The notes: generated by a model from the letters alone, not told the origin. Counted from the stretch's first letter, positions 1 to 10,143 are shown. The stretch: 64,000 bases of DNA from Niastella populi (GCF_002078015.1 NZ_LWBP01000001.1:310001-374000); one strand, 5' to 3'. Program-made: numbers and translations.

Positions 1-17
1 AAACCAAACGAACTGCC

Positions 18-1742
18 ATGCGATACAGATCGATACTGATAACAATACCGCTCATAGCGATTACTATCGGCGCCTGTAAAAAGGAATTCTTACAGATGCC
101 GATAACGAATGCCACAACCGTGGATTCCGTATTCACCACCACCGTAAAAGCACAGGGCGCTATCGCCAATGCCTACCGCAATATGCTGGGGCAGGGACTA
201 CCCTGGAAGAACTGGTGGAACGCCATGCTACAGGAGAACCTGACAGGCGGTATGAACTACGGGTTCAGCTGGACGATGGCCAAAGACATTGTACTGAACG
301 GCCTGAGCGCCGCCGGTGTAAATGAAGATATGGATGGGTATGTGAACAATTTTCCGCCTATTCGGCAGGCATACATAGTAAAGGAGAACATCGATAAGGT
401 TACCGATATGTCGGAAGGGGATAAGGCCATTGTAAAAGCGGAGATGATGGCACTTATTGCCTATCGTTATGAACAAATGTTCATCATGTACGGCGGGGTG
501 CCCATCATAAGCAGCAGTTTAAAAGCGTCCGACTCGCTGGCCATACCGCGCCACCCGCTGAAACAGGTGCTCGACTCCATTGTAGACTGGTGCAACAAGG
601 CCGCAGCCGTGCTGCCATCGAAATGGCCCGATAACTGGACCGGCAGAATGACAAAGGCTGCGGCATTATCCATAAAATCAAAAGCATTGTTACATGCAGC
701 GCGCCCGCTCTTCAACTCGGCAACTCCGTACCTCGATATGGGAGCGAACAATAACCTTATCTGCCTGGGAAATGCCGATGCTAACCGGTGGACGACAGCC
801 GCCAATGCAGCGGAAGCTGTGATCACAGAAGCGGAAGCAGGTGGCGGTGCTTATATCATCAATACCGGCAACCCGCTCGATGATTATTCAACCGCCACCT
901 CTGTACCCTCTAATCCTGAAGTGTTGCTGGCCTTCAAGTTCAAGAACGACGTGTTGTTCGATGGGGGCAATTGGAATAATTTACCCATGAACGCTTTTTA
1001 TAATTGCCGGGTATGGGAAGCCCAGGGCAATGTGCTTACCACCAACCTGCTCGAATATTATTATAAGGAAGACGGCGCCAATCAAACCTGGCCCGATGCA
1101 GGAACGACCGCAACGTTTGCCGATTATACCGCCAAAATGAACCAGATGGAAGGGCGCTTTAAATCGAGTTTTCAACCCTGGCAAATGGATGCCTGGAACA
1201 ATCCCGGCGACGCCAACTGGAGAAATAACAGCACGTTTGGTTCGGGCCCCGGTTTCGGATGCGCTCGGGTGGTTAAGTTCTATGCAAAGGCTGGCGGCCG
1301 CGCCTGGTTCGAGTTCCCCATCTTTCGCCTCGCAGCGGCATACCTCAGCGCCGCGGAAGCATGGAACGAAGCGGGACAAACGTCAAACGCGCTTGACCGC
1401 CTGAACAAGATCCATCAACGCGCAGGCTTACCTGCCATCACCGAAACAGACCAGGCAAAACTGCGCACCATTATACAACGTGAATGGGCGGTTGAGTTCT
1501 TTGACGAGAATTACCGCCTGCATGATGTAAAACACTGGCGCCTGCCGAACATCGGCAGTGTGCTGGGCGGGCCCATCAGGGCGATGGCATTTAATAACGG
1601 CGGCGGCGTGAAACTTACCGGTAATACCAATTATACCGATAAGGTGATCTATACGATGATCTGGTCGCCCAAACAATACCTGAACCCCTTTCCCCAAACG
1701 GAGATCAATAAGGGATACCTGGTGCAGAACCCCGGGTATTAA
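18..1742 (+). CDS. SusD/RagB-family nutrient-binding outer-membrane lipoprotein
   Basis: This 574-residue protein has a lipoprotein signal peptide with a lipobox ending GAC (Cys20), then the helical TPR-type body and the C-terminal 'WSPKQYLNPFPQTEINKG' region typical of SusD/RagB proteins. Members sit on the cell surface as a lid over a SusC TonB-dependent channel and hand oligosaccharides to it. It lies ahead of a second, complete SusC-SusD pair, so its own SusC partner is probably just upstream of the window. The ATG at 18 precedes the signal peptide directly. The family is secure; the ligand cannot be read from the sequence. Confidence 0.93.
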   Translation: MRYRSILITIPLIAITIGACKKEFLQMPITNATTVDSVFTTTVKAQGAIANAYRNMLGQGLPWKNWWNAMLQENLTGGMNYGFSWTMAKDIVLNGLSAAGVNEDMDGYVNNFPPIRQAYIVKENIDKVTDMSEGDKAIVKAEMMALIAYRYEQMFIMYGGVPIISSSLKASDSLAIPRHPLKQVLDSIVDWCNKAAAVLPSKWPDNWTGRMTKAAALSIKSKALLHAARPLFNSATPYLDMGANNNLICLGNADANRWTTAANAAEAVITEAEAGGGAYIINTGNPLDDYSTATSVPSNPEVLLAFKFKNDVLFDGGNWNNLPMNAFYNCRVWEAQGNVLTTNLLEYYYKEDGANQTWPDAGTTATFADYTAKMNQMEGRFKSSFQPWQMDAWNNPGDANWRNNSTFGSGPGFGCARVVKFYAKAGGRAWFEFPIFRLAAAYLSAAEAWNEAGQTSNALDRLNKIHQRAGLPAITETDQAKLRTIIQREWAVEFFDENYRLHDVKHWRLPNIGSVLGGPIRAMAFNNGGGVKLTGNTNYTDKVIYTMIWSPKQYLNPFPQTEINKGYLVQNPGY

Positions 1743-1970
1743 ATCAATGTGATAATGTGATAATATGCTAATGTGATAATGAAATACAGGAAGCAGGTTG
1801 AAAGGTTGATAGCGTTGATAAAGGAAGAAATTGAATAACGAATATCAAAATGTTAAGGTGTAAAACGCATGCTCGCCTTTTGGTTCCTGGCTTTTGGTTT
1901 TCCTCTATCAACTGTATCAACCCTATCAACTTATCAACTCATGTTTCACTATCTGTAAACAAGATATTAT
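1743..1970. other. spacer with GATAATGTGATAAT and GTTGATA word repeats
   Basis: There is no gene. The first 50 bases repeat GTGATAAT/GCTAATGTGATAAT words. They are followed by GTTGAAAGGTTGATAGCGTTGATA words and, about 100 bases later, partly complementary CTATCAAC/CTGTATCAACCC words, so the transcript could fold back on itself. A promoter for the downstream SusC gene is expected here but no clear TAnnTTTG element was seen. Confidence 0.5.
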
Positions 1971-4862
1971 ATGAAAATAATACATCAATATATACTCACT
2001 ACCTGCCTGACGACCTTCCTGTGGCATCCACTCAGCGCCCAGGAGGCAGCAGCCGTATCAAAAACAGATACGACAGTCGTCGATCTGTCGGTTTTAGCAT
2101 ATGAACCCGGTCCGTTTTTACAAATAAGAAAAGAAAGATCGGTAACGGCCACTTCATCAGTGGGTGGTAATATGCTGTACAGAACACCCGTACCCAACAT
2201 TACCAATACCCTGTATGGTTTACTGCCGGGCCTTACAGTAAAACAGGGCTCGGGCGAACCGGGTTACGATGAAGCGGATCTGTTTATCCGCGGCAGGGCT
2301 TCCTTCGATAATTCAGCACTGGTAATATACATCGACGGTTTTCAAACAACCGCCTCTTATTTCAATTACCTGCCGCCTTCGGAAATAGAAAGTATTTCGG
2401 TATTGAAAGATCCCGTAACCCTCGCCACTTTTGGCATGAAAGGCGCCAATGGCGTTTTGTGGGTAGTGACGAAAAGAGGATTTGCCGGTAAACGTAAAGT
2501 GCAGGTGCAGCTGGTGAGCGGCTTGCAGCAGCCCGTTCGCCTCACCAAACCCTATGGCGCTTATGATTATGCCCGCCTGTACAACCAGGCCGTCAGTAAC
2601 GACAATTACGCCCTGAACGGTTACCAGTTTCAATACACCCCGGCCTACACCGATGCGCAACTGGAAGATTATCGCAACGGCAACGGCACCAATGTCGACT
2701 GGTACGATCAGGTATTGCGGAAGAGCGGTTATTATTCCGATGCCAATATCCTGTTTTCAGGTGGCGGTAACGATACAAAATATGCGCTGTTGCTCGATTA
2801 CATGCGCCAGCGCGGATTGTACGATGTGCCAACCAATGCCACTACCTCCAATGCTCAAATACAACGTTTCAATGTGCGCACCAACCTCGACTTCAACTTC
2901 TTTAAGATCTTTGAAGCAAAAGTTGACCTCGGGGGAAGGATAGAAGACCGGCGTTATCCGAACTTCAACGGGCCTTCGCTCTGGAATAATATGGCAAGGT
3001 ACCCAGCCAATGTATACCCGGTAAAGGATCCGCAAACCGTTGGCTGGTCGGGCACTACTAACTTCCCGCATAACCCCGTGGCCAGTTTAAATGCACTGGG
3101 TTATACTTCAACCCACGACCGCACCCTGCAGGCGAATTTCAACCTGAAACAAAAGCTTGACTTCATTACACCCGGTTTGTATTTGAACGAAGCCGTGTCG
3201 TTCAATACCTGGACGAGAACTGCCGCCAGTAAAACGGCCACCTATGCCCGTTTTAACAATGGCGTACAAACCACCACCGATAAAGCCAGCGATATCATTG
3301 CCAACGGGGCTACATCGGTTGGACAATACGACTGGAAACAGATAAATATTACCGCAGGCTATAACCGTACGTTTGGTAAACATGCTTTTGCCGGCGCGTT
3401 GAATTTCCTGCAAAGCAATTATATGACCGATGCCGGTTCCAACAACCCGGGCAGCAACACGGGTAACAACATCTTCTATCATTTTCAAACGGTGAGCGGC
3501 CGCCTGCACTATACGAACAATGAACGCTACCTGGCTGAATTGTCGTTCGGCGCAACCGGCTCTGATAATTATGCCCCGCGCTCGCGCGGGGGTAACCGCT
3601 GGGGCTTTTACCCGGCGCTGGGATTAGGCTGGATCATTTCGAAAGAAGATTTTTTGGCCGATAACAATCTCGTGAATTACTTAAAACTGCGGGCAGGCGC
3701 GGGGCTTTCAGCCAACGATTTTTCTACCCGCGGCCGTTACCTGTACCAGCAATACTATGTAGGGAATGGAAGTTTCTATACCGGGAACAACAGCCTGACC
3801 GCTAATAACGGACTGATCCAATCCTACGCTGCCAATCCCGGCATTTTTGCGGAGAAAAGTATGAAATACAACGTTGGCGTTGATGCTACCTTGTTCAACA
3901 AATTGTCTGTCACCGTTGATGTATTCCGCGATAACCGCTCTGATATCGTAATACAGAACAACACCCTTATGGCGGTGTACGGTGGCATACTGCCTTATGT
4001 AAACGCCGGCAAGGTTACCAATAGCGGAATAGAAGCAAGCGCTTCATACAATGGTAAAGCCGGCGCTGTAACCTATACAGCGGGGGCCATGGTATCCTAT
4101 GCCAAAAACAAGATCAGGTACATGGGCGAAATACCCACGGTAAATGAGTTCAATAAAGCCACCGGCCGGCCAATTGGTTCCTTTATAGGTTTGATGGCCG
4201 ATGGGTTTTATGATGTTACCGATTTCAATGCCGACGGCACGCTGAAGAGTGGTATTCCCGTTCCCACATTTGGCGCGGTACAACCCGGTGACCTGAAATA
4301 CAAAGACCTCGATAACAATGGCCGGGTTGACCAGGCCGATAATACAAAGATCGGTAACCCCGAACTGCCCAGCCTTACATATGCGTTTAACCTCGGCGTT
4401 AGTTACAAAGGGTTCGATCTTACCGCCCTGTTCCAGGGTGTTTCAGGTAACTCCGTTAACCTGTTGAACGCGCAGTTGCAATCGGTGGCGTTTGTGAACA
4501 ATACGAATGTATTTCCCATGGCCGGTAATGCCTGGGCGTACTTCCCCGGCCAGGGCATCGATACACGGGCCGGCGCCGATTATCCGCGGCTTACCACGCG
4601 CGCCAATGACAATAATTACCGCACCTCCTCTTTCTGGATAAAAAAAGGCGCGTTCCTGCGGCTGCGCAATGCGGAACTGGGCTATAATTTACCTGCAGCC
4701 GTACTGAAAAACATACACCTTTATAAACTGCGATTGTACATCAGTGCGGTCAACGCCTTTAACTGGTCGTACGTTGGTAAAAACTATGACCTCGATCCTG
4801 AAACCCCGGTAGGTTACCCCGCCATGAAATCATTTAACGCCGGTATTACGCTCACCTTTTAA
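1971..4862 (+). CDS. SusC/RagA-family TonB-linked outer-membrane transporter
   Basis: This 963-residue protein starts with a signal peptide (cleavage near LSAQ, residue 24) and goes almost directly into the plug domain (LYGLLPGLTVKQ, then YIDGFQ and the SISVLKDPVTLATFGMKGANG segment). A long beta-barrel follows and ends in an aromatic, NAGITLTF. It imports oligosaccharide across the outer membrane with TonB energy. It lacks the N-terminal carboxypeptidase-D-like domain of most SusC proteins, so it is on the short side for the family. The next SusD starts 10 bases after its stop, so the two form a transporter pair. Confidence 0.95.
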   Translation: MKIIHQYILTTCLTTFLWHPLSAQEAAAVSKTDTTVVDLSVLAYEPGPFLQIRKERSVTATSSVGGNMLYRTPVPNITNTLYGLLPGLTVKQGSGEPGYDEADLFIRGRASFDNSALVIYIDGFQTTASYFNYLPPSEIESISVLKDPVTLATFGMKGANGVLWVVTKRGFAGKRKVQVQLVSGLQQPVRLTKPYGAYDYARLYNQAVSNDNYALNGYQFQYTPAYTDAQLEDYRNGNGTNVDWYDQVLRKSGYYSDANILFSGGGNDTKYALLLDYMRQRGLYDVPTNATTSNAQIQRFNVRTNLDFNFFKIFEAKVDLGGRIEDRRYPNFNGPSLWNNMARYPANVYPVKDPQTVGWSGTTNFPHNPVASLNALGYTSTHDRTLQANFNLKQKLDFITPGLYLNEAVSFNTWTRTAASKTATYARFNNGVQTTTDKASDIIANGATSVGQYDWKQINITAGYNRTFGKHAFAGALNFLQSNYMTDAGSNNPGSNTGNNIFYHFQTVSGRLHYTNNERYLAELSFGATGSDNYAPRSRGGNRWGFYPALGLGWIISKEDFLADNNLVNYLKLRAGAGLSANDFSTRGRYLYQQYYVGNGSFYTGNNSLTANNGLIQSYAANPGIFAEKSMKYNVGVDATLFNKLSVTVDVFRDNRSDIVIQNNTLMAVYGGILPYVNAGKVTNSGIEASASYNGKAGAVTYTAGAMVSYAKNKIRYMGEIPTVNEFNKATGRPIGSFIGLMADGFYDVTDFNADGTLKSGIPVPTFGAVQPGDLKYKDLDNNGRVDQADNTKIGNPELPSLTYAFNLGVSYKGFDLTALFQGVSGNSVNLLNAQLQSVAFVNNTNVFPMAGNAWAYFPGQGIDTRAGADYPRLTTRANDNNYRTSSFWIKKGAFLRLRNAELGYNLPAAVLKNIHLYKLRLYISAVNAFNWSYVGKNYDLDPETPVGYPAMKSFNAGITLTF

Positions 4863-4872
4863 AACGTGTTAC

Positions 4873-6561
4873 ATGAACTTACAAAGAATACATACCATAA
4901 TAAAGACAGTTCTGGTGGCAACCGTTTTAACAGGTTGTGAAAAGAACTTCCTCGACACGAAAGTAGATACGCAGATCACGCCGGAGATGATCGACGCCAA
5001 TTATAGTTCCCTTATAAACCTGGCCAACGCGCCTTACATTTATTTACGCAATGAATTCACGCTGCTCGACAGCAACCTGTTTGCGCCGGTGTCTGATGAA
5101 GCGGTACAAACCGCCCCCTCGGGCAACGTACGGCTTTTTAACAACGGGAGCTGGAGCCCTTATAATAATCCCGATTCATATTACGGGAATTACTATGCAG
5201 GTATACGGGCGGCTAATTACTTTATTGAACGTTCGGGTAATTACCGCTCTTTTCTTGCCCTTAACCGCGATACGGTTAGCGCATCGGGAAAGATCAACTA
5301 TACCAACGATACGCTGAACATGGGCTGGTATGTGGCCGAAGCGCATATCCTGCGCGCCTGGTATTATTTCGAGTTATCGAAACGTTATGGCGGGGTGCCG
5401 CTGGTAACCCAAACCCTGTCTGTAACCGATAATACCAATATACCGCGTGCATCCTATGATGAGATCATCAACTTTATAGTTAGTGAGGTTGACGCTTATA
5501 AGAACAGCCTGCAGCCAAACTGGAAAACATCTTCCTTCACCAGTAACGACGGCCGGCTGAACAGGGGAGCGGCCCTTGCCCTGAAAGCAAGAGCCTTGTT
5601 GTTTGCTGCCAGTCCGCTCCACAATGCCGGTAATGACGTAACCAAATGGCAAAAGGCCGCCGCTGCATTGAATGATGTAATCGTGTTTGGGCAGGGCGCC
5701 GGCGCGTACAATCTGCATGCCGACTACCGCAATTATTTTTTACAGAACAATACACTCACCAGCAGTGAAACCATCTGGGCTATCAGGTACACCGCAGGCA
5801 ACTGGCTCGAACGCAGCAATTATCCTATTGGTACAGCCGGCGGCGCCAGCGGTATAACGCCCAGCCATAACCTGGTGCAGGCCTATGAATACAAGGGCAC
5901 ACCCGACCCGGTCAATCCCTATGCCAACCTCGACCCCCGGATGGCTATGACCATTGTAACGAATAACAGTACCTGGAATGCCCGTACCATCGATGAAAGC
6001 CCCGGCGGCGTCGACGATATGAAGAAAACAAATACCAGCCGTACCGGCTATTATCTGAAAAAATTCCTGAACGACGGGTTGAATCTGGTGCAGGGGGGTA
6101 CGCAGGTGCATCACTGGCCGGTATTCCGTTATGGCGAAGTATTGCTTGAGTATGCAGAAGCCATGAATGAAGCGTATGGCCCTGATGATAACAATGGCTA
6201 TGCCTACACTGCACGCGAGGCATTGAATATGGTAAGGAACCGCACCGGCGTGGCCATGCCCGCTGTAACTACTGCCGATGTGCCGGGGTTCAGGCAGGCG
6301 GTGAAACAGGAGCGAAGGGTTGAACTGGCATTTGAGAATTACCGCTACTGGGACCTGCTGCGCTGGAAGGATGCCGCTGCCGCATTGAATCAACCCGTTA
6401 CTGGGGTAACGGTAACAAAGAATGGTTCAGGTCAGTTTGTGTATACGCCATTCAATGTGGAGAACAGGGTGTTCGACGCTTCCAAAATGTATTATTATCC
6501 CTTTCCGCAATCGGAAATAATAAAATCAAATGGTGTGCTTGATCAAAATACCGGTTGGTAA
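4873..6561 (+). CDS. SusD/RagB-family lipoprotein, partner of the preceding SusC
   Basis: The 562-residue protein has a lipoprotein signal with lipobox LTGC (Cys22). It carries SusD hallmarks: LRAWYYFELSKRYGGVPLV in the N-terminal half, RFEENYRYWDLLRW-type C-terminal text (here LAFENYRYWDLLRW), and the terminal YPFPQSEI. It starts 10 bases after the SusC stop and is presumably co-transcribed as the surface lid of that channel. It is not a close copy of the SusD at the window start, so the locus holds two different binding lids. Specificity is unknown. Confidence 0.95.
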   Translation: MNLQRIHTIIKTVLVATVLTGCEKNFLDTKVDTQITPEMIDANYSSLINLANAPYIYLRNEFTLLDSNLFAPVSDEAVQTAPSGNVRLFNNGSWSPYNNPDSYYGNYYAGIRAANYFIERSGNYRSFLALNRDTVSASGKINYTNDTLNMGWYVAEAHILRAWYYFELSKRYGGVPLVTQTLSVTDNTNIPRASYDEIINFIVSEVDAYKNSLQPNWKTSSFTSNDGRLNRGAALALKARALLFAASPLHNAGNDVTKWQKAAAALNDVIVFGQGAGAYNLHADYRNYFLQNNTLTSSETIWAIRYTAGNWLERSNYPIGTAGGASGITPSHNLVQAYEYKGTPDPVNPYANLDPRMAMTIVTNNSTWNARTIDESPGGVDDMKKTNTSRTGYYLKKFLNDGLNLVQGGTQVHHWPVFRYGEVLLEYAEAMNEAYGPDDNNGYAYTAREALNMVRNRTGVAMPAVTTADVPGFRQAVKQERRVELAFENYRYWDLLRWKDAAAALNQPVTGVTVTKNGSGQFVYTPFNVENRVFDASKMYYYPFPQSEIIKSNGVLDQNTGW

Positions 6562-6584
6562 CAGACTCACAAAAAAAACAAATT

Positions 6585-7688
6585 ATGAAACGCATCATAC
6601 AACTATTGCTTGCTGTAGTGATCACAGGAGTGGCAACCATCTCCTGCGAAAAAGCAGCCTCTGAAAAAGAATATGGCTTTCAAAAGATCTTTATGCCGCA
6701 GGCCATCTTTAAATCGGGCGGTACTTCCAACAATTATCCCGTTCCTTCGGGTACCGACTCTTCTACCTATAATTATACGGTAGATGCCAAGGAAAAGAAA
6801 CTGAACATCATCCTGGGGGCTGCGGTTTCAGGCACAGGCAATGAAAGCTTTAGGGTTGACATAAAAGTGAATAACGATACCATACAACAACTGTTATCAA
6901 CCAATGTGTTCGATGCCGCAGTATATAAATTGATGCCTGCTTCCATGTATTCGCTTCCTTCAAGTTTAGAAGTGGCAGAAGGGTCCTTGTCGGGTACTTT
7001 TAATTTATCGGTTGATATTGCCCAGCTAAAGCTCGATCAGTATGTTGGAAAGTTCCTGTTGCTGGCGGTACAACTGGCCAACCCGGACCGGTACGAACTG
7101 AATGGCGCACTAAGCACCACCATAGTTATCATAAATGTGGATGCACTGGTAATTGGCCCTGCTGTTAACATAACCAACACTTATATCCTAAACCCGGGCA
7201 GTCCGTTCATTGCATCGGCAATGAATGGCAGCCGCTGGGGCACGCTGAAAGACTGGAAAGCCAATCCGGCAGCGCTTAGCCATGGCGGTGTCGGCGGCTT
7301 TTCCTTAGATGGCGATGGGGCCACTATGGACCTGGAATCGGGCTGGGGCTCACCGCTTATTTCCAATGGAAAATTATATCAGACCATCAATCTGCCCGCA
7401 GGCACTTATGCTTTTGACCCTTCGGGCGGCGCCTGGAAATGGCAGGGCACAAAAGATGCCGCTTATGTAGTAGTGGCGCCCGGCCTCGATACCATACCCG
7501 ATTACAGCCAGATCGTTGGCAATACCACCGTCATGTATAAACAAATAGCACAACCGCAACCGTTAGTGTACTTTGAGTTAGGCGCGCCGGGCAAGGTTAC
7601 AGTAGGCGTTGTGGTAAACTATGTACAGGACCAGCAGGGTATCAAATCAACCAAGGTAACCCTGTTCAATTACCCGAAACATTTATAG
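6585..7688 (+). CDS. PUL surface lipoprotein, DUF1735-like with a C-terminal DUF5013-like domain
   Basis: The start is placed at the ATG at 6585, which gives MKRIIQLLLAVVITGVATISC, a standard lipoprotein signal with Cys21; a TTG 30 bases earlier overlaps the SusD stop. The 367-residue product has an N-terminal immunoglobulin-like DUF1735-type half and a C-terminal beta-sandwich half (around GSRWGTLKDW and LPAGTYAFDPSGG). Such proteins, placed straight after SusD, act as surface glycan-binding proteins that help SusC/SusD capture polysaccharide. The position agrees. Domain names are from memory and the two-domain assignment is moderately sure. Confidence 0.75.
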   Translation: MKRIIQLLLAVVITGVATISCEKAASEKEYGFQKIFMPQAIFKSGGTSNNYPVPSGTDSSTYNYTVDAKEKKLNIILGAAVSGTGNESFRVDIKVNNDTIQQLLSTNVFDAAVYKLMPASMYSLPSSLEVAEGSLSGTFNLSVDIAQLKLDQYVGKFLLLAVQLANPDRYELNGALSTTIVIINVDALVIGPAVNITNTYILNPGSPFIASAMNGSRWGTLKDWKANPAALSHGGVGGFSLDGDGATMDLESGWGSPLISNGKLYQTINLPAGTYAFDPSGGAWKWQGTKDAAYVVVAPGLDTIPDYSQIVGNTTVMYKQIAQPQPLVYFELGAPGKVTVGVVVNYVQDQQGIKSTKVTLFNYPKHL

Positions 7689-7703
7689 CACAAAAACAAA
7701 GCA

Positions 7704-9506
7704 ATGCACAAGAAAGGTTTTACAGTGAAGATCGTGTTTCAGTTTCTCCTGCTTCTCGTTGGCAGTTCTATTTGTTCGGGCCAAACGCAGGCAAACAAAA
7801 AGATTAAAAACCGGTACAACGCGTTCAACCCCGGCCAGCAATGGTACGACAACAGGGGAGAGCTCATCAATGCCCATGGCGGCGGTTTATTGTATAGCGG
7901 GAACACCTATTACTGGTTTGGAGAACGCCGTGGCCAACAGGGAACAAATGGGGTGAATGTGTATTCCTCCCAGGACCTGTATAACTGGAAGTACGAAGCG
8001 CTGGCCCTGGCAACCGATAGCAATAATGCCCAAAGTGATATTGTACCCGGTTGTGTAATGGAGCGGCCCAAGGTGATCTACAATGCGCGTACCCGCAAAT
8101 ATGTAATGTGGTTTCATCTTGAAATGAAAGGTAAAGGGTACAGCGCCGCCCGCGCCGGAGTAGCCGTGAGCGATAAGGTTACCGGCCCGTATAAGTTTAT
8201 CGGCAGCTTTCGCCCCAATGGAAATATGTCGCGCGATATGACGCTGTTTGTCGATGATGACGGTTCGGCCTGGCATATGTATTCTTCGCGCGAAAACTAT
8301 GATCTGCGCATAGCGCGGCTCACCGATGATTATTTGCAACCTACCACCGAAGACAAATTGCTGTTCAGTGCGCACCGCGAAGCGCCGGCATTATTCAAAT
8401 ATAACGGAAAGTATTATTTAATAACCAGCGGCTGCACCGGCTGGGCGCCCAATAAAGCAACCATACATACCGCAACATCATTAACAGGCCCCTGGACGCT
8501 GATGAACCATAACCCCATGGCCGGCTCCGGCGCCGATAGCACGTTCGGCGCCCAGTCGACCTACATTCAACCCATAGCCGGTAAAAAAGATGCCTTCATC
8601 TTTATGGCCGACAAATGGAATCCCCGCGATCTGCGCGATAGCCGTTACTTATGGTTACCGCTGCATATCAGGGACGAACAACCGGTGGTTGAATACCAGC
8701 ATAGCTGGGACCTGAACCTGTTTGCAAAAAGCAATCCTTATGAAAAGGAAGGTTACCAGCTGGTATGGGCCGATGAGTTCAACACAGCAGGCCGGCCCGA
8801 TTCAGGCCGCTGGCGGTATGAAGCCGGTTTTGTGCGCAATGAAGAATTGCAATGGTACCAGCCCGGGAATGCGGTTTGTAAAAATGGCCGGCTTGTAATA
8901 GAGGCACGCCGCGAAGAAAAAGCCAATCCCAATTATACTGCTGGTCATAAAGACTGGCGCAGGAACCGCCCTTCTATTAATTACACTTCTTCGTGTTTGT
9001 TAACGGAAGGCAAAGCTTCCTGGTTATACGGCCGTTTTGAATTGCGCGCGCGCATCGATATCCGCAACGGCATCTGGCCTGCGTGGTGGACGCTGGGTGT
9101 TGACAAACCCTGGCCCGGCAACGGTGAAATAGATATCATGGAATATTACCGCGGTAAGCTGCTGGCCAATATCGCCTGCCTTGGCAATAACCGGCGGCCC
9201 GAGTGGTTCAGCAATACCTTCTCAATAGATTCATTGGGCGGTGCGGCCTGGGCCGATCAATTTCATGTATGGCGTATGGACTGGACGAAGGAATACATTG
9301 CCCTGTATGTGGATGGCACCCTGTTGAACAAGGTGATGCTTGATGTACTGGCCAATAAAGACGGCAGCGGCTTTAACCCGTTCAAACAACCGCATTATAT
9401 GTTGCTGAACCTGGCCATTGGCGGGCAGAACGGCGGCGACCCGGCTGCCACCACTTTCCCTTCGTTGTTTGAGATTGATTATGTGCGGGTGTACCAGAAA
9501 AAATGA
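7704..9506 (+). CDS. secreted two-domain glycoside hydrolase: GH43 exo-beta-1,3-galactanase-like + GH16
   Basis: A signal peptide (about residues 1-26) precedes a five-bladed GH43 domain (about 40-340) that closely matches the exo-beta-1,3-galactanase type (subfamily 24): AHGGGLLY, MERPKVIYN, the acid-like Glu226 in HREAPALF, and Gln284 where that subfamily uses Gln as base. A GH16 domain follows (about 350-600) with NEELQWY and the catalytic GEIDIMEYY (nucleophile Glu475, acid/base Glu480). Both folds occur in enzymes that cut the beta-1,3-galactan backbone of arabinogalactan. It is the last gene of the locus, 15 bases after the lipoprotein, and a strong terminator follows. The substrate is inferred; GH16 also covers laminarin and other beta-glucans. 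Confidence 0.85.
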   Translation: MHKKGFTVKIVFQFLLLLVGSSICSGQTQANKKIKNRYNAFNPGQQWYDNRGELINAHGGGLLYSGNTYYWFGERRGQQGTNGVNVYSSQDLYNWKYEALALATDSNNAQSDIVPGCVMERPKVIYNARTRKYVMWFHLEMKGKGYSAARAGVAVSDKVTGPYKFIGSFRPNGNMSRDMTLFVDDDGSAWHMYSSRENYDLRIARLTDDYLQPTTEDKLLFSAHREAPALFKYNGKYYLITSGCTGWAPNKATIHTATSLTGPWTLMNHNPMAGSGADSTFGAQSTYIQPIAGKKDAFIFMADKWNPRDLRDSRYLWLPLHIRDEQPVVEYQHSWDLNLFAKSNPYEKEGYQLVWADEFNTAGRPDSGRWRYEAGFVRNEELQWYQPGNAVCKNGRLVIEARREEKANPNYTAGHKDWRRNRPSINYTSSCLLTEGKASWLYGRFELRARIDIRNGIWPAWWTLGVDKPWPGNGEIDIMEYYRGKLLANIACLGNNRRPEWFSNTFSIDSLGGAAWADQFHVWRMDWTKEYIALYVDGTLLNKVMLDVLANKDGSGFNPFKQPHYMLLNLAIGGQNGGDPAATTFPSLFEIDYVRVYQKK

Positions 9507-9535
9507 GCGTTACTATTATTATATATTAGCAGTAC

Positions 9536-9566
9536 GCCCTGTATTTTTATACGGGGCTTTTTTTTT
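9536..9566 (+). terminator. intrinsic terminator of the SusCD/GH locus
   Basis: A nine-base-pair stem (GCCCTGTAT paired with ATACGGGGC, one G-T wobble) around a short T-rich loop is followed by nine T residues. It lies 30 bases after the hydrolase stop. Confidence 0.9.
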
Positions 9567-9719
9567 GTCATGCCGGCACACATATGCATTTCAATTTGAG
9601 AATATTAGCATGTCCTGAAAAAGTACGGAACAAAAACAAAAAAGGATAGAGCGTAACTTTCTTCATACGCTTTGTACTATTCTGCTTTAGTATGAAACAA
9701 TATTATTTTCTTTGGTGAC

Positions 9720-10004
9720 ATGATCAAAGATAATCGCTATAATATTGCCCGTATTTTTATCGAGAAAGGAGAGATTACAACGATTGCCCAGATCTTCGAT
9801 TATATACCCAAGTCAGTAGTGAGTCATGAATTAAGGACCAACAACAACCGCTTTACCCGGCTTATAAACGACCCGCTTGAATTCAAGTTGATAGAACTGT
9901 CGAAGATAGCGCGGGCCATTGGCATAGAAACAAAAGTGCTGGTGAACATGGCCCTGCAGGATGAACACCGGCGTAACAGGAGTGGTAAGAAAGGAGCGCG
10001 GTAA
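9720..10004 (+). CDS. small HTH-like protein, paralogue 1
   Basis: The 94-residue protein contains ITTIAQIFDYIPKSVVS, then LRTNNNRFTRLINDPLEFKL and IELSKIARAIGIE. This pattern resembles the small lambda-repressor-like helix-turn-helix proteins common in Chitinophagaceae. The basic tail (RRNRSGKKGAR) fits nucleic-acid binding. It is paralogous to the next gene, and both are preceded by a shared AAAAAGTACGRAA element (9618-9630 and 10085-10097). The function is not known; a phage-repressor-type DNA-binding role is an inference. Confidence 0.65.
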   Translation: MIKDNRYNIARIFIEKGEITTIAQIFDYIPKSVVSHELRTNNNRFTRLINDPLEFKLIELSKIARAIGIETKVLVNMALQDEHRRNRSGKKGAR

Positions 10005-10143
10005 CATTTTCTGTAAGCGGCTTTACTAATTCAATCTAAACAAAAAAGATACAAAATGAACAATTATCTGTTCTCATGAAACAAAAAAAGTACGAAATGG
10101 TGTTTTTTGTGATTTAATCACTATTTCTTTTTTTCTTTGAAAA

